Assembly: GCA_016280895.1 (NCBI GenBank)
Contig: JAEEHM010000093.1
Location: forward strand, 38,750 to 102,749
Source: Bacillota bacterium
Lineage (GTDB): Bacteria; Bacillota_I; Bacilli_A; ML615J-28; CAG-698
Direction: 5' to 3'
Length of the DNA: 64,000 bases
The notes under the pieces are model-generated. The model did no database searches. It was not told the origin of the DNA and saw only the letters and a list, made by a program, of their open reading frames with translations. A program made the translations under genes and the position numbers. Positions 32,395-41,079 of the stretch are shown here, in pieces; the first letter of the stretch is position 1, and each line of letters begins with the position of its first letter.

Positions 32395-32423
32395 ATTTTA
32401 CTATAATAGAAATGTTTTGTCAA
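32395..32423 (-). promoter_or_regulatory. Promoter of the RNA antitoxin
   Basis: On the reverse strand TTGACA (32423-32418), a 17-bp spacer and TAAAAT (32400-32395) predict a start just before the first repeat. A consensus -35 fits the need for abundant antitoxin RNA. Confidence 0.75.
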
Positions 32424-32518
32424 GTGAATTATTAACTATTGTTGATATTTTTTTATCTTTAAAAAAGCAATATTTTAACCATAAAATTTGCACTTTTTTG
32501 GCTCTTAAATCATTTTAT

Positions 32519-32569
32519 TTGACATTTATCTCCAAGAGTAGTAAAATATAAAAATGAAAATCATTTTCA
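32519..32569 (+). promoter_or_regulatory. Promoter and Zur/Fur-type operator of the zinc operon
   Basis: TTGACA (32519-32524), 17 bp and TAAAAT (32542-32547). TGAAAA-TCA-TTTTCA (32555-32569) is a perfect palindrome at the predicted transcript start, the right place for repression by the Fur-family protein encoded next. Confidence 0.75.
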
Positions 32570-32582
32570 AATTGAGGTATAT

Positions 32583-32984
32583 ATGAAATATAACACACAA
32601 CATAAAAAAGAAGTATTAGAATTAATAAAATCATATCATGGAGAGCATTTTTCTGTAGAAGAATTATATGTAAATGCGAATGTTCAAAAGATAAAAATAT
32701 CTTTAACAACTTTATATCGCCTAATTAATGAATTAGTTGAAGAAAACATCTTAAAGAAATTCTATGTTGATTTCACACATAATGCATGTTACAGAGAAGC
32801 TAATTGTGAAAATACAGATGATCATCTTCATATGATATGCACTAAATGTAATAAGCTAATGCACATCGAAAGTAAAGATTTAATTAATGATTTTAAAAAT
32901 ATTGAAAAAGATGAAAATATTGAAATAGATATGTCAAAGATAGTATTGTATGGAGTATGCGATGAATGTAAGGAAAAACATTAA
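32583..32984 (+). CDS. zur: Fur-family zinc-responsive repressor (Zur/PerR-like)
   Basis: 133 residues: a winged helix (LTTLYRLINELVEENILKKF, about 38-58), then DDHLHMICTKCNKLMHIES with HLH and CxxC, and a second CDEC at the C-terminus. This is the Fur fold with a structural zinc site of two CxxC pairs and a sensing site. Placement at the head of a zinc ABC transporter operon, behind a palindromic operator, indicates a Zur role: repress uptake when zinc is plentiful. GAGGT precedes the ATG at 32583. Confidence 0.85.
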   Translation: MKYNTQHKKEVLELIKSYHGEHFSVEELYVNANVQKIKISLTTLYRLINELVEENILKKFYVDFTHNACYREANCENTDDHLHMICTKCNKLMHIESKDLINDFKNIEKDENIEIDMSKIVLYGVCDECKEKH

Positions 32985-33309
32985 AAGCTTCTTGATAATA
33001 TCTTTTATTATATCAATGATATTATCAGTATATCATCTTAATCATTGTGATAATGATGATTGCCTATGGTGTATATTATCATTATTTATTATAAACATCA
33101 TCATCTTAAAAGATGTATTTTCATATATTGTGTTTAATTTGAATTATTTTGAATTCGCATATAATTACATTGATTTTAAGATAAGAGAAGTAAAGGAAGA
33201 TGCAAATAAAGAAGATTATACACAAAATTTAAGGCCTTATTTTAACAAATTAAAAGGATTATTAAACTTAAATACACTAATTTCTAATAAAGTTCTTCAA
33301 AGAATCTAG
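32962..33309 (+). CDS. Small two-span membrane protein in the zinc operon
   Basis: 115 residues from ATG 32962; the track start 32950 is an alternative, but GGAG (32952-32955) fits 32962 better. Two hydrophobic segments (about 9-26 and 36-55) flank HLNHCDNDDC, a His/Cys/Asp-rich loop that might touch metal. The C-terminal half is soluble and helical. It overlaps the zur end by 23 bases and is co-transcribed with the transporter. I do not recognise the family; a role in zinc handling is inferred only from context. Confidence 0.65.
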   Translation: MNVRKNIKSFLIISFIISMILSVYHLNHCDNDDCLWCILSLFIINIIILKDVFSYIVFNLNYFEFAYNYIDFKIREVKEDANKEDYTQNLRPYFNKLKGLLNLNTLISNKVLQRI

Positions 33310-33360
33310 AACATAAATTTATTTAATTATTTAAATAAATTTATGGATAAGGAGGATAAA

Positions 33361-34311
33361 ATGAAGAAAATATTATTAAGTTTATTTATATTTTTATGTA
33401 TGTTTGCGTTTTTAACAGGATGCAAAAAAGAAGATAGTGATAAAATCAAAATTGTGTGCACAATTTTTCCTGAATATGATTGGGTAAAAGAAGTTACAAA
33501 TTATGATAGTGATAAATATGATGTGAAATTATTATTAAACAGTGGTATTGATATGCATTCATATCAAGCATCTATTGATGATATTGCAACAATACAAACA
33601 TCTGATTTATTCATTTATGTTGGTGGAGAAAGCGATGAATGGGTTGAAGATGTTTTAGAAGGTGCTAAAAATGCTCCAATGACTTTAAATTTGATGGATA
33701 TCTTAAAAGATAAAATCAAAGAAGAAGAAATCAAAGAAGGTATGGAGCATGAAGGCGAAGAAGAACATGATCACGAAGAGAAAGAATATGATGAACATGT
33801 TTGGTTATCAATCTTAAATTCTAAAATTATTGTTGAAAAGATAGCAGCTACTTTAAAAGAGTTAAATAAAGAAGATGCAGCAAAAATAGAAGACGCTAAA
33901 GCAAATTATATTGCTAAACTGGATGCTCTTCATCAATCTTATGTTTCTGCATTAAGTACAGCTTCTAATAAAACATTAATTTTTGGTGATAGATTTCCAT
34001 TTAGATATTTAGTTGATGATTATAAATTAGATTATTATGCAGCATTTGTGGGATGCTCTGCTGAAAGTGAAGCAAGCTTTGAAACTATCATCTTCCTTGC
34101 AAACAAGGTAGATGAATTAAAGGCCAAGGTTATTTTAAAAATTGATAATGCATCTGATAAGATTGCGAAATCAATTAAAAATAATACAAGCACAAAGGAT
34201 CAAATAATTCTAAGTTTGAATTCTATGCAAGTAACGACTACAAAAGATAATCTATCATACATTAAAATAATGGAAGATAATTTAGAAATATTAAAACAAG
34301 CAACAAGGTAG
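33361..34311 (+). CDS. Zinc ABC transporter substrate-binding lipoprotein (AdcA/ZnuA type)
   Basis: 316 residues from ATG 33361 after AAGGAGGAT; the track start at 33343 includes the ribosome binding site. The signal peptide ends FLTGC (lipobox). IVCTIFPEYDWVKEV, NSGIDMHSYQASIDDI, a His/Glu-rich loop (EHEGEEEHDHEEKEYDEHVW, about 135-155) and RFPFRYLVDDYKLDYYAAF follow the cluster A-I metal-binding fold. The acidic His loop is typical of zinc rather than manganese proteins. It delivers zinc to the permease encoded downstream. Confidence 0.88.
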   Translation: MKKILLSLFIFLCMFAFLTGCKKEDSDKIKIVCTIFPEYDWVKEVTNYDSDKYDVKLLLNSGIDMHSYQASIDDIATIQTSDLFIYVGGESDEWVEDVLEGAKNAPMTLNLMDILKDKIKEEEIKEGMEHEGEEEHDHEEKEYDEHVWLSILNSKIIVEKIAATLKELNKEDAAKIEDAKANYIAKLDALHQSYVSALSTASNKTLIFGDRFPFRYLVDDYKLDYYAAFVGCSAESEASFETIIFLANKVDELKAKVILKIDNASDKIAKSIKNNTSTKDQIILSLNSMQVTTTKDNLSYIKIMEDNLEILKQATR

Positions 34312-34317
34312 ATAAAT

Positions 34318-34998
34318 ATGCAAATAAAATGTGAGAATTTAAGTGTTGGTTATGAGAAAAAAGAAATATTAAAAGATATTAATATTTCTATAAAAGATAA
34401 TGCTTATGTATGCATTATTGGACCAAATGGAGCTGGTAAAACCACACTTTTAAAAACAATGATTGGTTTAATTAAACCAATAAGCGGTAAAATCAATTTT
34501 GAAGATGTAAATAAAAATGAGATAAGCTACTTATCTCAATTTACAGAAGTTCAAAATGATTTTCCTGCAACTGTAAGAGAGGTAATAACATCTGGTTTAT
34601 TTAATAAGAATAAATTTAAATTGTTTTATAATAAAGAAGATAAAGAAGAAGTAAATAAGATGCTTGAAAAATATAATTTATTAGAAAAAGCAAATACTTC
34701 TTTTCGAGATTTATCAGGTGGTCAAAAACAAAAAGTACTGCTTGCAAGAAGTTTAATTAGAAAACCAAAGATCTTATTTTTAGATGAACCTACTAGTAGT
34801 TTAGATGCTAATTCAATTATTGAATTATATCAAACATTAAAAGATATAAATAAAGATGGTGTTATGATTATCATGATATCTCATGATATTAAAACATCAC
34901 TTGCGTATGCTAGTGATATTTTATATATTGGAGATGAAATCATTTATCAAAAAAAGGAAGACTTTGATTTAAATAAAATCGGTCTTATTGGTGAATAA
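34318..34998 (+). CDS. Zinc ABC transporter ATP-binding protein
   Basis: 226 residues. Walker A GPNGAGKTTLLKTMIG near residue 38, signature LSGGQKQKVLLARSL near 135 and Walker B ILFLDEPTSSLDANS near 155. The length and position between a metal-binding lipoprotein and a nine-span permease match ZnuC/AdcC. It powers zinc import. It starts 6 bases after the previous stop. Confidence 0.9.
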   Translation: MQIKCENLSVGYEKKEILKDINISIKDNAYVCIIGPNGAGKTTLLKTMIGLIKPISGKINFEDVNKNEISYLSQFTEVQNDFPATVREVITSGLFNKNKFKLFYNKEDKEEVNKMLEKYNLLEKANTSFRDLSGGQKQKVLLARSLIRKPKILFLDEPTSSLDANSIIELYQTLKDINKDGVMIIMISHDIKTSLAYASDILYIGDEIIYQKKEDFDLNKIGLIGE

Positions 34999-34999
34999 T

Positions 35000-35854
35000 A
35001 TGAATATATTTGAAAAGATTATTTATTATTTCACTAATTTCCCTTTTGTGAGATATGCACTAATTGTAACTGTGTTAATCGCATTAGTATCAGCACTTTT
35101 AGGTATTACTTTAGTATTAAAGAGATTTTCATATATTGGTGATGGCTTGTCTCATGTTGGTTTTGGTGCTATGGCTATTGCTACTATTATCAATTTAACA
35201 AATGATTTACTGATTGTACTACCTGTAACAATACTTTGTGCAATATTACTTTTAAAAAGTAGTAAAAATGTGAAAATTAAAGGTGATGCTTTAATTTCAA
35301 TGGTATCTGTTGGTGCATTAGCTTTTGGTTATTTACTTCTAAATATCTTTCCATCATCTGGTAATTTAAGTGGAGATATTTGTACAACCTTATTTGGATC
35401 AACATCAATTCTCACATTATCTGCGCGTGATATGATTATATGTGTAATATTGTGTGTAATAACATTGATTTGTTATGTGGTATTTTATAATTCAATATTC
35501 TTAGTAACATTTGATGAAGATTATGCTAAATCAATTGGTATTAACACAAATATTTATAATATCATCTTAGCTACATTTATCGCAGTAATTGTAGTACTTG
35601 CAATGAATTTAGTTGGAACACTTTTAATATCAGCACTTGTAATATTTCCAGCTTTATCAGCCATGAGAATATGCAAGAGCTATAAAAAAGTAGTAATTGC
35701 ATCAGCAATTATTTCAATTTTATCATCAAGCATTGGTCTTATTTCATCAATTGCGTTCAATACACCAGTTGGTGCAACAATTGTGGTGTTAGATGTCATT
35801 ATCTTTTTAGTCTTTTATTTAATCGGACTAATTAGATCAAAGGTGAGTGCGTAA
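35000..35854 (+). CDS. Zinc ABC transporter permease
   Basis: 284 residues from ATG 35000; the TTG/GTG codons at 34988-34991 used by the track overlap the ATPase end and GGTGA there is the ribosome binding site. Eight or nine hydrophobic segments, with KRFSYIGDGLSHVGFGAMAI near residue 38 (His and Asp/Gly pattern of ABC-3 permeases) and FPALSAMRICKSYKKVVIAS near 215. This is the ZnuB/AdcB type. Its stop overlaps the next start (TAATGA). Confidence 0.9.
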   Translation: MNIFEKIIYYFTNFPFVRYALIVTVLIALVSALLGITLVLKRFSYIGDGLSHVGFGAMAIATIINLTNDLLIVLPVTILCAILLLKSSKNVKIKGDALISMVSVGALAFGYLLLNIFPSSGNLSGDICTTLFGSTSILTLSARDMIICVILCVITLICYVVFYNSIFLVTFDEDYAKSIGINTNIYNIILATFIAVIVVLAMNLVGTLLISALVIFPALSAMRICKSYKKVVIASAIISILSSSIGLISSIAFNTPVGATIVVLDVIIFLVFYLIGLIRSKVSA

Positions 35855-36279
35855 TGAAAAAGATATTTGTGATTATTGTGCTATTATTATCTATTTTATT
35901 ATTTTCTGCTTGTATAAAAAGAGAAAATAAAGAAGAAGATACAAGTGTCGATTTGGATTTATCTGTGTGTGATTCAATAATTGTGTATTCACAAGTGACA
36001 AATATGAATGAAAACCCAAGTGAATATTTAGATAAAACAATCAAAATGAAGGGAAAGATAAAATCTAATTATTCAGAAAAATATGATACTACATATTATT
36101 TCATCGCTGTAAATGATGCAACAATGTGCTGTGAAGCCTATGTAGAAATACTTTGGGAAAATGATAATACCTATCCAATTGATAATAAGAAGATAGAAAT
36201 AATAGGAAGGTTTTCTTATTATATTGAAGATTCAAAGAAGTATTATTGTATAAAATTATCATCGCTAAAAGAATTGTAA
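35854..36279 (+). CDS. Lipoprotein with predicted OB-fold, zinc operon member
   Basis: 141 residues. Signal peptide with lipobox LFSAC, then a mature part including NPSEYLDKTIKMKGKIKSNY and KKIEIIGRFSYYIEDSKKYY, the strand pattern of an OB-fold (tRNA_anti-like) domain. It overlaps the permease gene by one base, so it is the last gene of the zinc operon. Related small lipoproteins occur in Zur-type operons of other Bacillota, with no activity known to me. An extracellular zinc-handling role is inference. Confidence 0.7.
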   Translation: MKKIFVIIVLLLSILLFSACIKRENKEEDTSVDLDLSVCDSIIVYSQVTNMNENPSEYLDKTIKMKGKIKSNYSEKYDTTYYFIAVNDATMCCEAYVEILWENDNTYPIDNKKIEIIGRFSYYIEDSKKYYCIKLSSLKEL

Positions 36280-36282
36280 TTT

Positions 36283-36328
36283 ATGAAAACGTGTTTTCAT
36301 TGAATTAATATTGCGTTTGCAGTATAAT
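36283..36328 (+). promoter_or_regulatory. Promoter of the lysine riboswitch transcript with cre-like palindrome
   Basis: TTGAAT (36300-36305), 17 bp and TATAAT (36323-36328). ATGAAAACGTGTTTTCAT at 36283-36300 is a near-perfect palindrome abutting the -35; it resembles a CcpA cre site (TGAAAACG half) with two extra central bases. Confidence 0.6.
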
Positions 36329-36341
36329 AATTAAAACAACA

Positions 36342-36518
36342 ATAAATAGAGGCGCAAGTCTTATGATAACTTATGTAATTAGGTGAAAAATACATAAGGG
36401 GAAAGGAAGCCTTGCCGAAGGGATTAAGTACCTAATACTTAATTGACCTGGGCATACAGAGAACATCTGTATGACTGTCGTATTAGTAATAATACGTTGA
36501 GCTATTAAATATTTATGT
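36342..36518 (+). promoter_or_regulatory. Lysine riboswitch (L box)
   Basis: AGAGGCGCAAGT, AAGGGGAAAGGAAGCC, TTGCCGAAGGG, CCTGGGCATACAGA, GACTGTCG and GAGCTATT occur in the order of the five-helix lysine aptamer. The 3' strand of P1 continues as CTATTAAATATT (36502-36513), which is exactly complementary to AATATTTAATAG (36550-36561) in the following terminator. So lysine binding keeps P1 closed and lets the terminator form, while without lysine the antiterminator forms. It controls the transporter gene downstream. Confidence 0.92.
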
Positions 36519-36543
36519 CTCTCCCCCTTTTTATATAGGGTAA

Positions 36544-36582
36544 AACCACAATATTTAATAGAATATTGTGGTTTTTATTTTA
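36544..36582 (+). terminator. Riboswitch-controlled terminator
   Basis: AACCACAATATT-TAATAG-AATATTGTGGTT is a perfect 12-bp stem followed by TTTATTTT, directly before the transporter ribosome binding site. Its 5' arm overlaps the antiterminator pairing described for the lysine aptamer. Confidence 0.9.
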
Positions 36583-36601
36583 TATAATTTAGGAGGAAAA
36601 T

Positions 36602-38170
36602 ATGAGTGGAACATTTTGGGCCTTTGTGCCCGCAATTGTAGCAATTTTACTTGCGTTAATTACAAAAAAAGTTTATCTATCCCTATTTTTAGGAATTCTA
36701 GTAGGAGCACTATTTTATAATAGTGGCAATCCTTTGCAAGCAATTGGAACAATATTTCAAATAATGAGTGAAAAGGTTGGAGGTAATGTAACAATTATTG
36801 CATTCCTTGTAATTCTTGGAATATTAGTTATCCTAATGCAGAAAAGTGGTGGAAGTAAAGCCTATGGCGATTGGGCTGCAAGAAAAGTAAAAGGAAAGAA
36901 AGGTGCATTAGCAGCAACTGCTGCCTTAGGCTGTTTAATCTTTGTGGATGATTATTTTAACTGTCTAACAGTAGGTTCTGTTATGAGACCAGTTAGTGAT
37001 AAATATAAGGTAAGTCATTCAAAGCTTGCATGGATTATTGATTCAACTGCTGCACCTGTATGTATTATTGCACCTATTTCATCTTGGGCAGCAGCAGTAA
37101 GTGGTGAACTTGAAGGTAATGGTTTAATGGTTTTCATTAAAACAATCCCTTTCAATTTCTATGCTATTTTAACAATTATTATGGTGTTTGTGTTTTGTTT
37201 GTTTAAGATTGATTTTGGTAAGATGAGAAGAAACGAAGTAGTAGCAGAGACAAGTGGTGATTTAAATGCTGGTGAAACTGATCTTGCAACAGATGAGATG
37301 CAAATTAATGTAAATAATAATAAACAAAGAGTTAGATTTTTATTAATACCTGTTATTATTCTAATTCTATCTTGTATTGGTGGAATGATTTATACAGGAT
37401 ATTGTTACAACTGGGAAACAGGACTATTAGGTCCTGCAACACAATCTGCAAATATCATTGAAGCATTTTCTAATTGTGATGCTGGTTTATCACTTGCAAT
37501 TGGTTCAACAATCGCTTTAATTATTATTTCAATTTATTATTTAATTGAAAAAGCAGTATCATTTAATGAAATCATGGAATCTATTTCTCAAGGTTTTAAA
37601 ACAATGGTACCAGCTATCCTTATTTTAACATTTGCGTGGACACTTTCTGGTATTATGGGTGCAAAGGGTGGATATTTAGATGCACAAGCCTTCGTAGAAA
37701 ATTCATTAAGTGGTGTTAATCTAGGTTGGTTATTCCCTGCTTTATTCTTTGTGCTTGCATGCTTAATTGCATTTGCGACTGGTACAAGCTGGGGTACATT
37801 TGGTGTTTTAATTCCAATTGCAACTGCAATTTTAGGTTCAGGCATTTCAACACTAACTTTACTTACAGTTTCTGCAACATTAGGTGGTGCTGTATTTGGA
37901 GATCATGTATCCCCAATATCCGACACAACAATTCTAGCATCAACTGGAGCTAATTGTAATCATGTAGACCATGTAAGAACACAAGCACCTTACGCAATAC
38001 TTATTGCCCTTATTACATTTGTGGTATATTTAATTGGCGGATTAATGGCAAATATGAATACAACACTAGCTGCAATATTATTACTAGTTATTGGAATTGC
38101 AATATTTACAGGAACATGTTTTGTGATTAAATTAATTCAAGGAAAACAAAAGTTAGCAGAAACTAACTAA
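36602..38170 (+). CDS. NhaC-family transporter, predicted lysine transporter (LysW-type)
   Basis: 522 residues with about 11-12 hydrophobic segments. FVDDYFNCLTVGSVMRPVSD near residue 118, DSTAAPVCIIAPISSWAAA near 145, ATGTSWGTFGVLIPIATAIL near 395 and FGDHVSPISDTTILASTGA near 435 are the NhaC antiporter motifs. NhaC proteins placed behind lysine riboswitches are thought to import lysine rather than exchange sodium. AGGAGG sets ATG 36602. The gene is monocistronic. Confidence 0.88.
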   Translation: MSGTFWAFVPAIVAILLALITKKVYLSLFLGILVGALFYNSGNPLQAIGTIFQIMSEKVGGNVTIIAFLVILGILVILMQKSGGSKAYGDWAARKVKGKKGALAATAALGCLIFVDDYFNCLTVGSVMRPVSDKYKVSHSKLAWIIDSTAAPVCIIAPISSWAAAVSGELEGNGLMVFIKTIPFNFYAILTIIMVFVFCLFKIDFGKMRRNEVVAETSGDLNAGETDLATDEMQINVNNNKQRVRFLLIPVIILILSCIGGMIYTGYCYNWETGLLGPATQSANIIEAFSNCDAGLSLAIGSTIALIIISIYYLIEKAVSFNEIMESISQGFKTMVPAILILTFAWTLSGIMGAKGGYLDAQAFVENSLSGVNLGWLFPALFFVLACLIAFATGTSWGTFGVLIPIATAILGSGISTLTLLTVSATLGGAVFGDHVSPISDTTILASTGANCNHVDHVRTQAPYAILIALITFVVYLIGGLMANMNTTLAAILLLVIGIAIFTGTCFVIKLIQGKQKLAETN

Positions 38171-38176
38171 TAGAAG

Positions 38177-38225
38177 AAAAAGAGATATTTGATTACTGTT
38201 TAGTTTAAGTATCTCTTTTATTTTA
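38177..38225 (+). terminator. Terminator after the NhaC-family gene
   Basis: AAAAGAGATA pairs with TATCTCTTTT across a 22-base loop, followed by ATTTT. Confidence 0.7.
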
Positions 38226-38234
38226 CAGAAAAGT

Positions 38235-38273
38235 GCGAAAACGCTTGCAAAAATAGTTAATCAATGTTATAAT
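38235..38273 (+). promoter_or_regulatory. Promoter of the sugar-kinase gene with cre-like site
   Basis: TTGCAA (38245-38250), 17 bp and TATAAT (38268-38273). GCGAAAACGCTTGCAA (38235-38250) resembles a CcpA cre site with few mismatches and overlaps the -35, which would give glucose repression of a sugar-kinase gene. Confidence 0.55.
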
Positions 38274-38307
38274 ATATATACTAAATATTTAGATATAGAG
38301 GCAAAAA

Positions 38308-39414
38308 ATGGAAAATATAAAAGTCATAAAGTCTATATGTCGGCAATTTAATATTGATGGGAAATTAGTTTGGGTTGACCCAATCATGTATGGTCATATA
38401 AATTCAACATATGAAGCCAAATTTGATTGTGGTTTAGATCATTATCGAAAATATATAATCCAAAAAATAAACAAAGAAGTATTTAAAAAACCAGAAGAAG
38501 TAATGGAAAACATCTTCAATGTTACCAGATATATCATCAATAATGCAATTGAAAGAGGAGAAAATGCGAAAACAATCGCCCTTCATTTCAAATTGACAAC
38601 AGATGGTAAGCAATTCTATATTGATGAAGATGGTCAATATTGGCGCTGCTATCGTTTCATTGATAAGAGTGTTACCTACCAAAGTACACAAAATCCAAAA
38701 ATACTTGAAGAAACTGGAAAAGCCTTTGGCCGTTTCCAAAATGAATTAAGAGATTTTGATGCTACAATTCTTCATGAAACAATTAGAGATTTCCATAACA
38801 CTTTAAAACGTTATGAACAATTAGAACAAGCAATAAAAGATGATATTGCGTTAAGAAAAACTTATGTTCAAAAAGAAATTAATGAATATCTAGCTCTAAA
38901 AGATAAGGCACTACAAATGCATTATATGGTAGCACACAATGAATTACCACTACGTGTTACTCACAATGACACAAAGTGCAACAATGTGTTATTTGATGAA
39001 GCAACAGATGATTATTTAACTGTAATAGATTTAGATACAGTAATGCCAGGCCTTGTTGGTTTTGATTTTGGTGATGCCGTAAGATTTGCAGCAAACACAG
39101 CTGAAGAAGATGAAGCTGATATGGCAAATGTTAGACTTGATTTAAGAAAATTTGAAGCATTCACTAAAGGCTTTTTATCAGAGGTAAAAGATTCTTTAAC
39201 TGATAAAGAAAAAGAAACACTAGTATTAGGTGCTATCACAATGACAATCGAATGTGGTACTAGATTCTTAGCCGATTATTTAAATGGTGATACTTATTTT
39301 AGAGTAGATAAAATTAATCAAAATTTCAATCGTGCAAGATGCCAATTAAAATTAGCACAGGACATGATCGAAAAAGAAGAGAAAATGAATATGATTGTTA
39401 GAAAATATTTATAA
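38308..39414 (+). CDS. APH-fold sugar kinase, NahK-like (N-acetylhexosamine 1-kinase)
   Basis: 368 residues. VTHNDTKCNNVLFDEATDDY near residue 215 holds the catalytic HxD-x4-N loop of aminoglycoside-phosphotransferase-fold kinases, and TVIDLDTVMPGLVGFDFGDA near 238 gives the metal-binding D. IIQKINKEVFKKPEEVMENI near residue 50 is typical of the NahK group, which 1-phosphorylates GlcNAc/GalNAc released from mucin or milk glycans. No lacto-N-biose phosphorylase is nearby, so substrate is inferred from family only. Confidence 0.75.
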   Translation: MENIKVIKSICRQFNIDGKLVWVDPIMYGHINSTYEAKFDCGLDHYRKYIIQKINKEVFKKPEEVMENIFNVTRYIINNAIERGENAKTIALHFKLTTDGKQFYIDEDGQYWRCYRFIDKSVTYQSTQNPKILEETGKAFGRFQNELRDFDATILHETIRDFHNTLKRYEQLEQAIKDDIALRKTYVQKEINEYLALKDKALQMHYMVAHNELPLRVTHNDTKCNNVLFDEATDDYLTVIDLDTVMPGLVGFDFGDAVRFAANTAEEDEADMANVRLDLRKFEAFTKGFLSEVKDSLTDKEKETLVLGAITMTIECGTRFLADYLNGDTYFRVDKINQNFNRARCQLKLAQDMIEKEEKMNMIVRKYL

Positions 39415-39443
39415 TATTTTCTATTTATAAAGGGGAGAGAAGG

Positions 39444-39472
39444 CAGTGGAATAGATTATATCTATTCCACTG
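39444..39472 (+). terminator. Hairpin after the kinase gene
   Basis: CAGTGGAATAGA-TTATA-TCTATTCCACTG is a perfect 12-bp stem. It lacks a clean U run (TTGCTATTT follows), so it may be a weak terminator or an mRNA-stabilising hairpin. Confidence 0.6.
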
Positions 39473-39534
39473 TTGCTATTTATAAAGATATTTTAAGTGT
39501 AAAAACATTTTCAAATTATTAAAATACATCTCTG

Positions 39535-40903
<1,369 letters not shown>

Positions 40904-40914
40904 TAGAATAATTT

Positions 40915-40948
40915 AACAGGAAAACAATTGTTTTCCTGTTTTTTTTAT
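40915..40948 (+). terminator. Enolase terminator
   Basis: AACAGGAAAACAATTGTTTTCCTGTT is a perfect palindrome of 26 bases followed by T6. Confidence 0.88.
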
Positions 40949-40950
40949 TT

Positions 40951-41057
40951 AAAAAAACAACCAAAAATGGTTGAAAAATAAAAAAACAACCAAAAATAGT
41001 TGAAAAATAAAAAAACAACCAAAAATGGTTGAAAAGGAAGAAAAAATGTGTTATAAT
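40951..41057 (+). promoter_or_regulatory. Three 29-bp tandem palindromes leading into the satD promoter
   Basis: CAACCAAAAATGGTTG-type palindromes at 40958-40973, 40987-41002 and 41016-41031 repeat with a 29-bp period inside A-rich DNA. The last arm is part of the -35 TTGAAA (41029-41034), 17 bp from TATAAT (41052-41057). It looks like an iterated operator controlling the satD pair; a role as RNA hairpins is less likely because they precede the promoter. Confidence 0.65.
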
Positions 41058-41079
41058 AATAGTGGAAAGGGGACTAATT

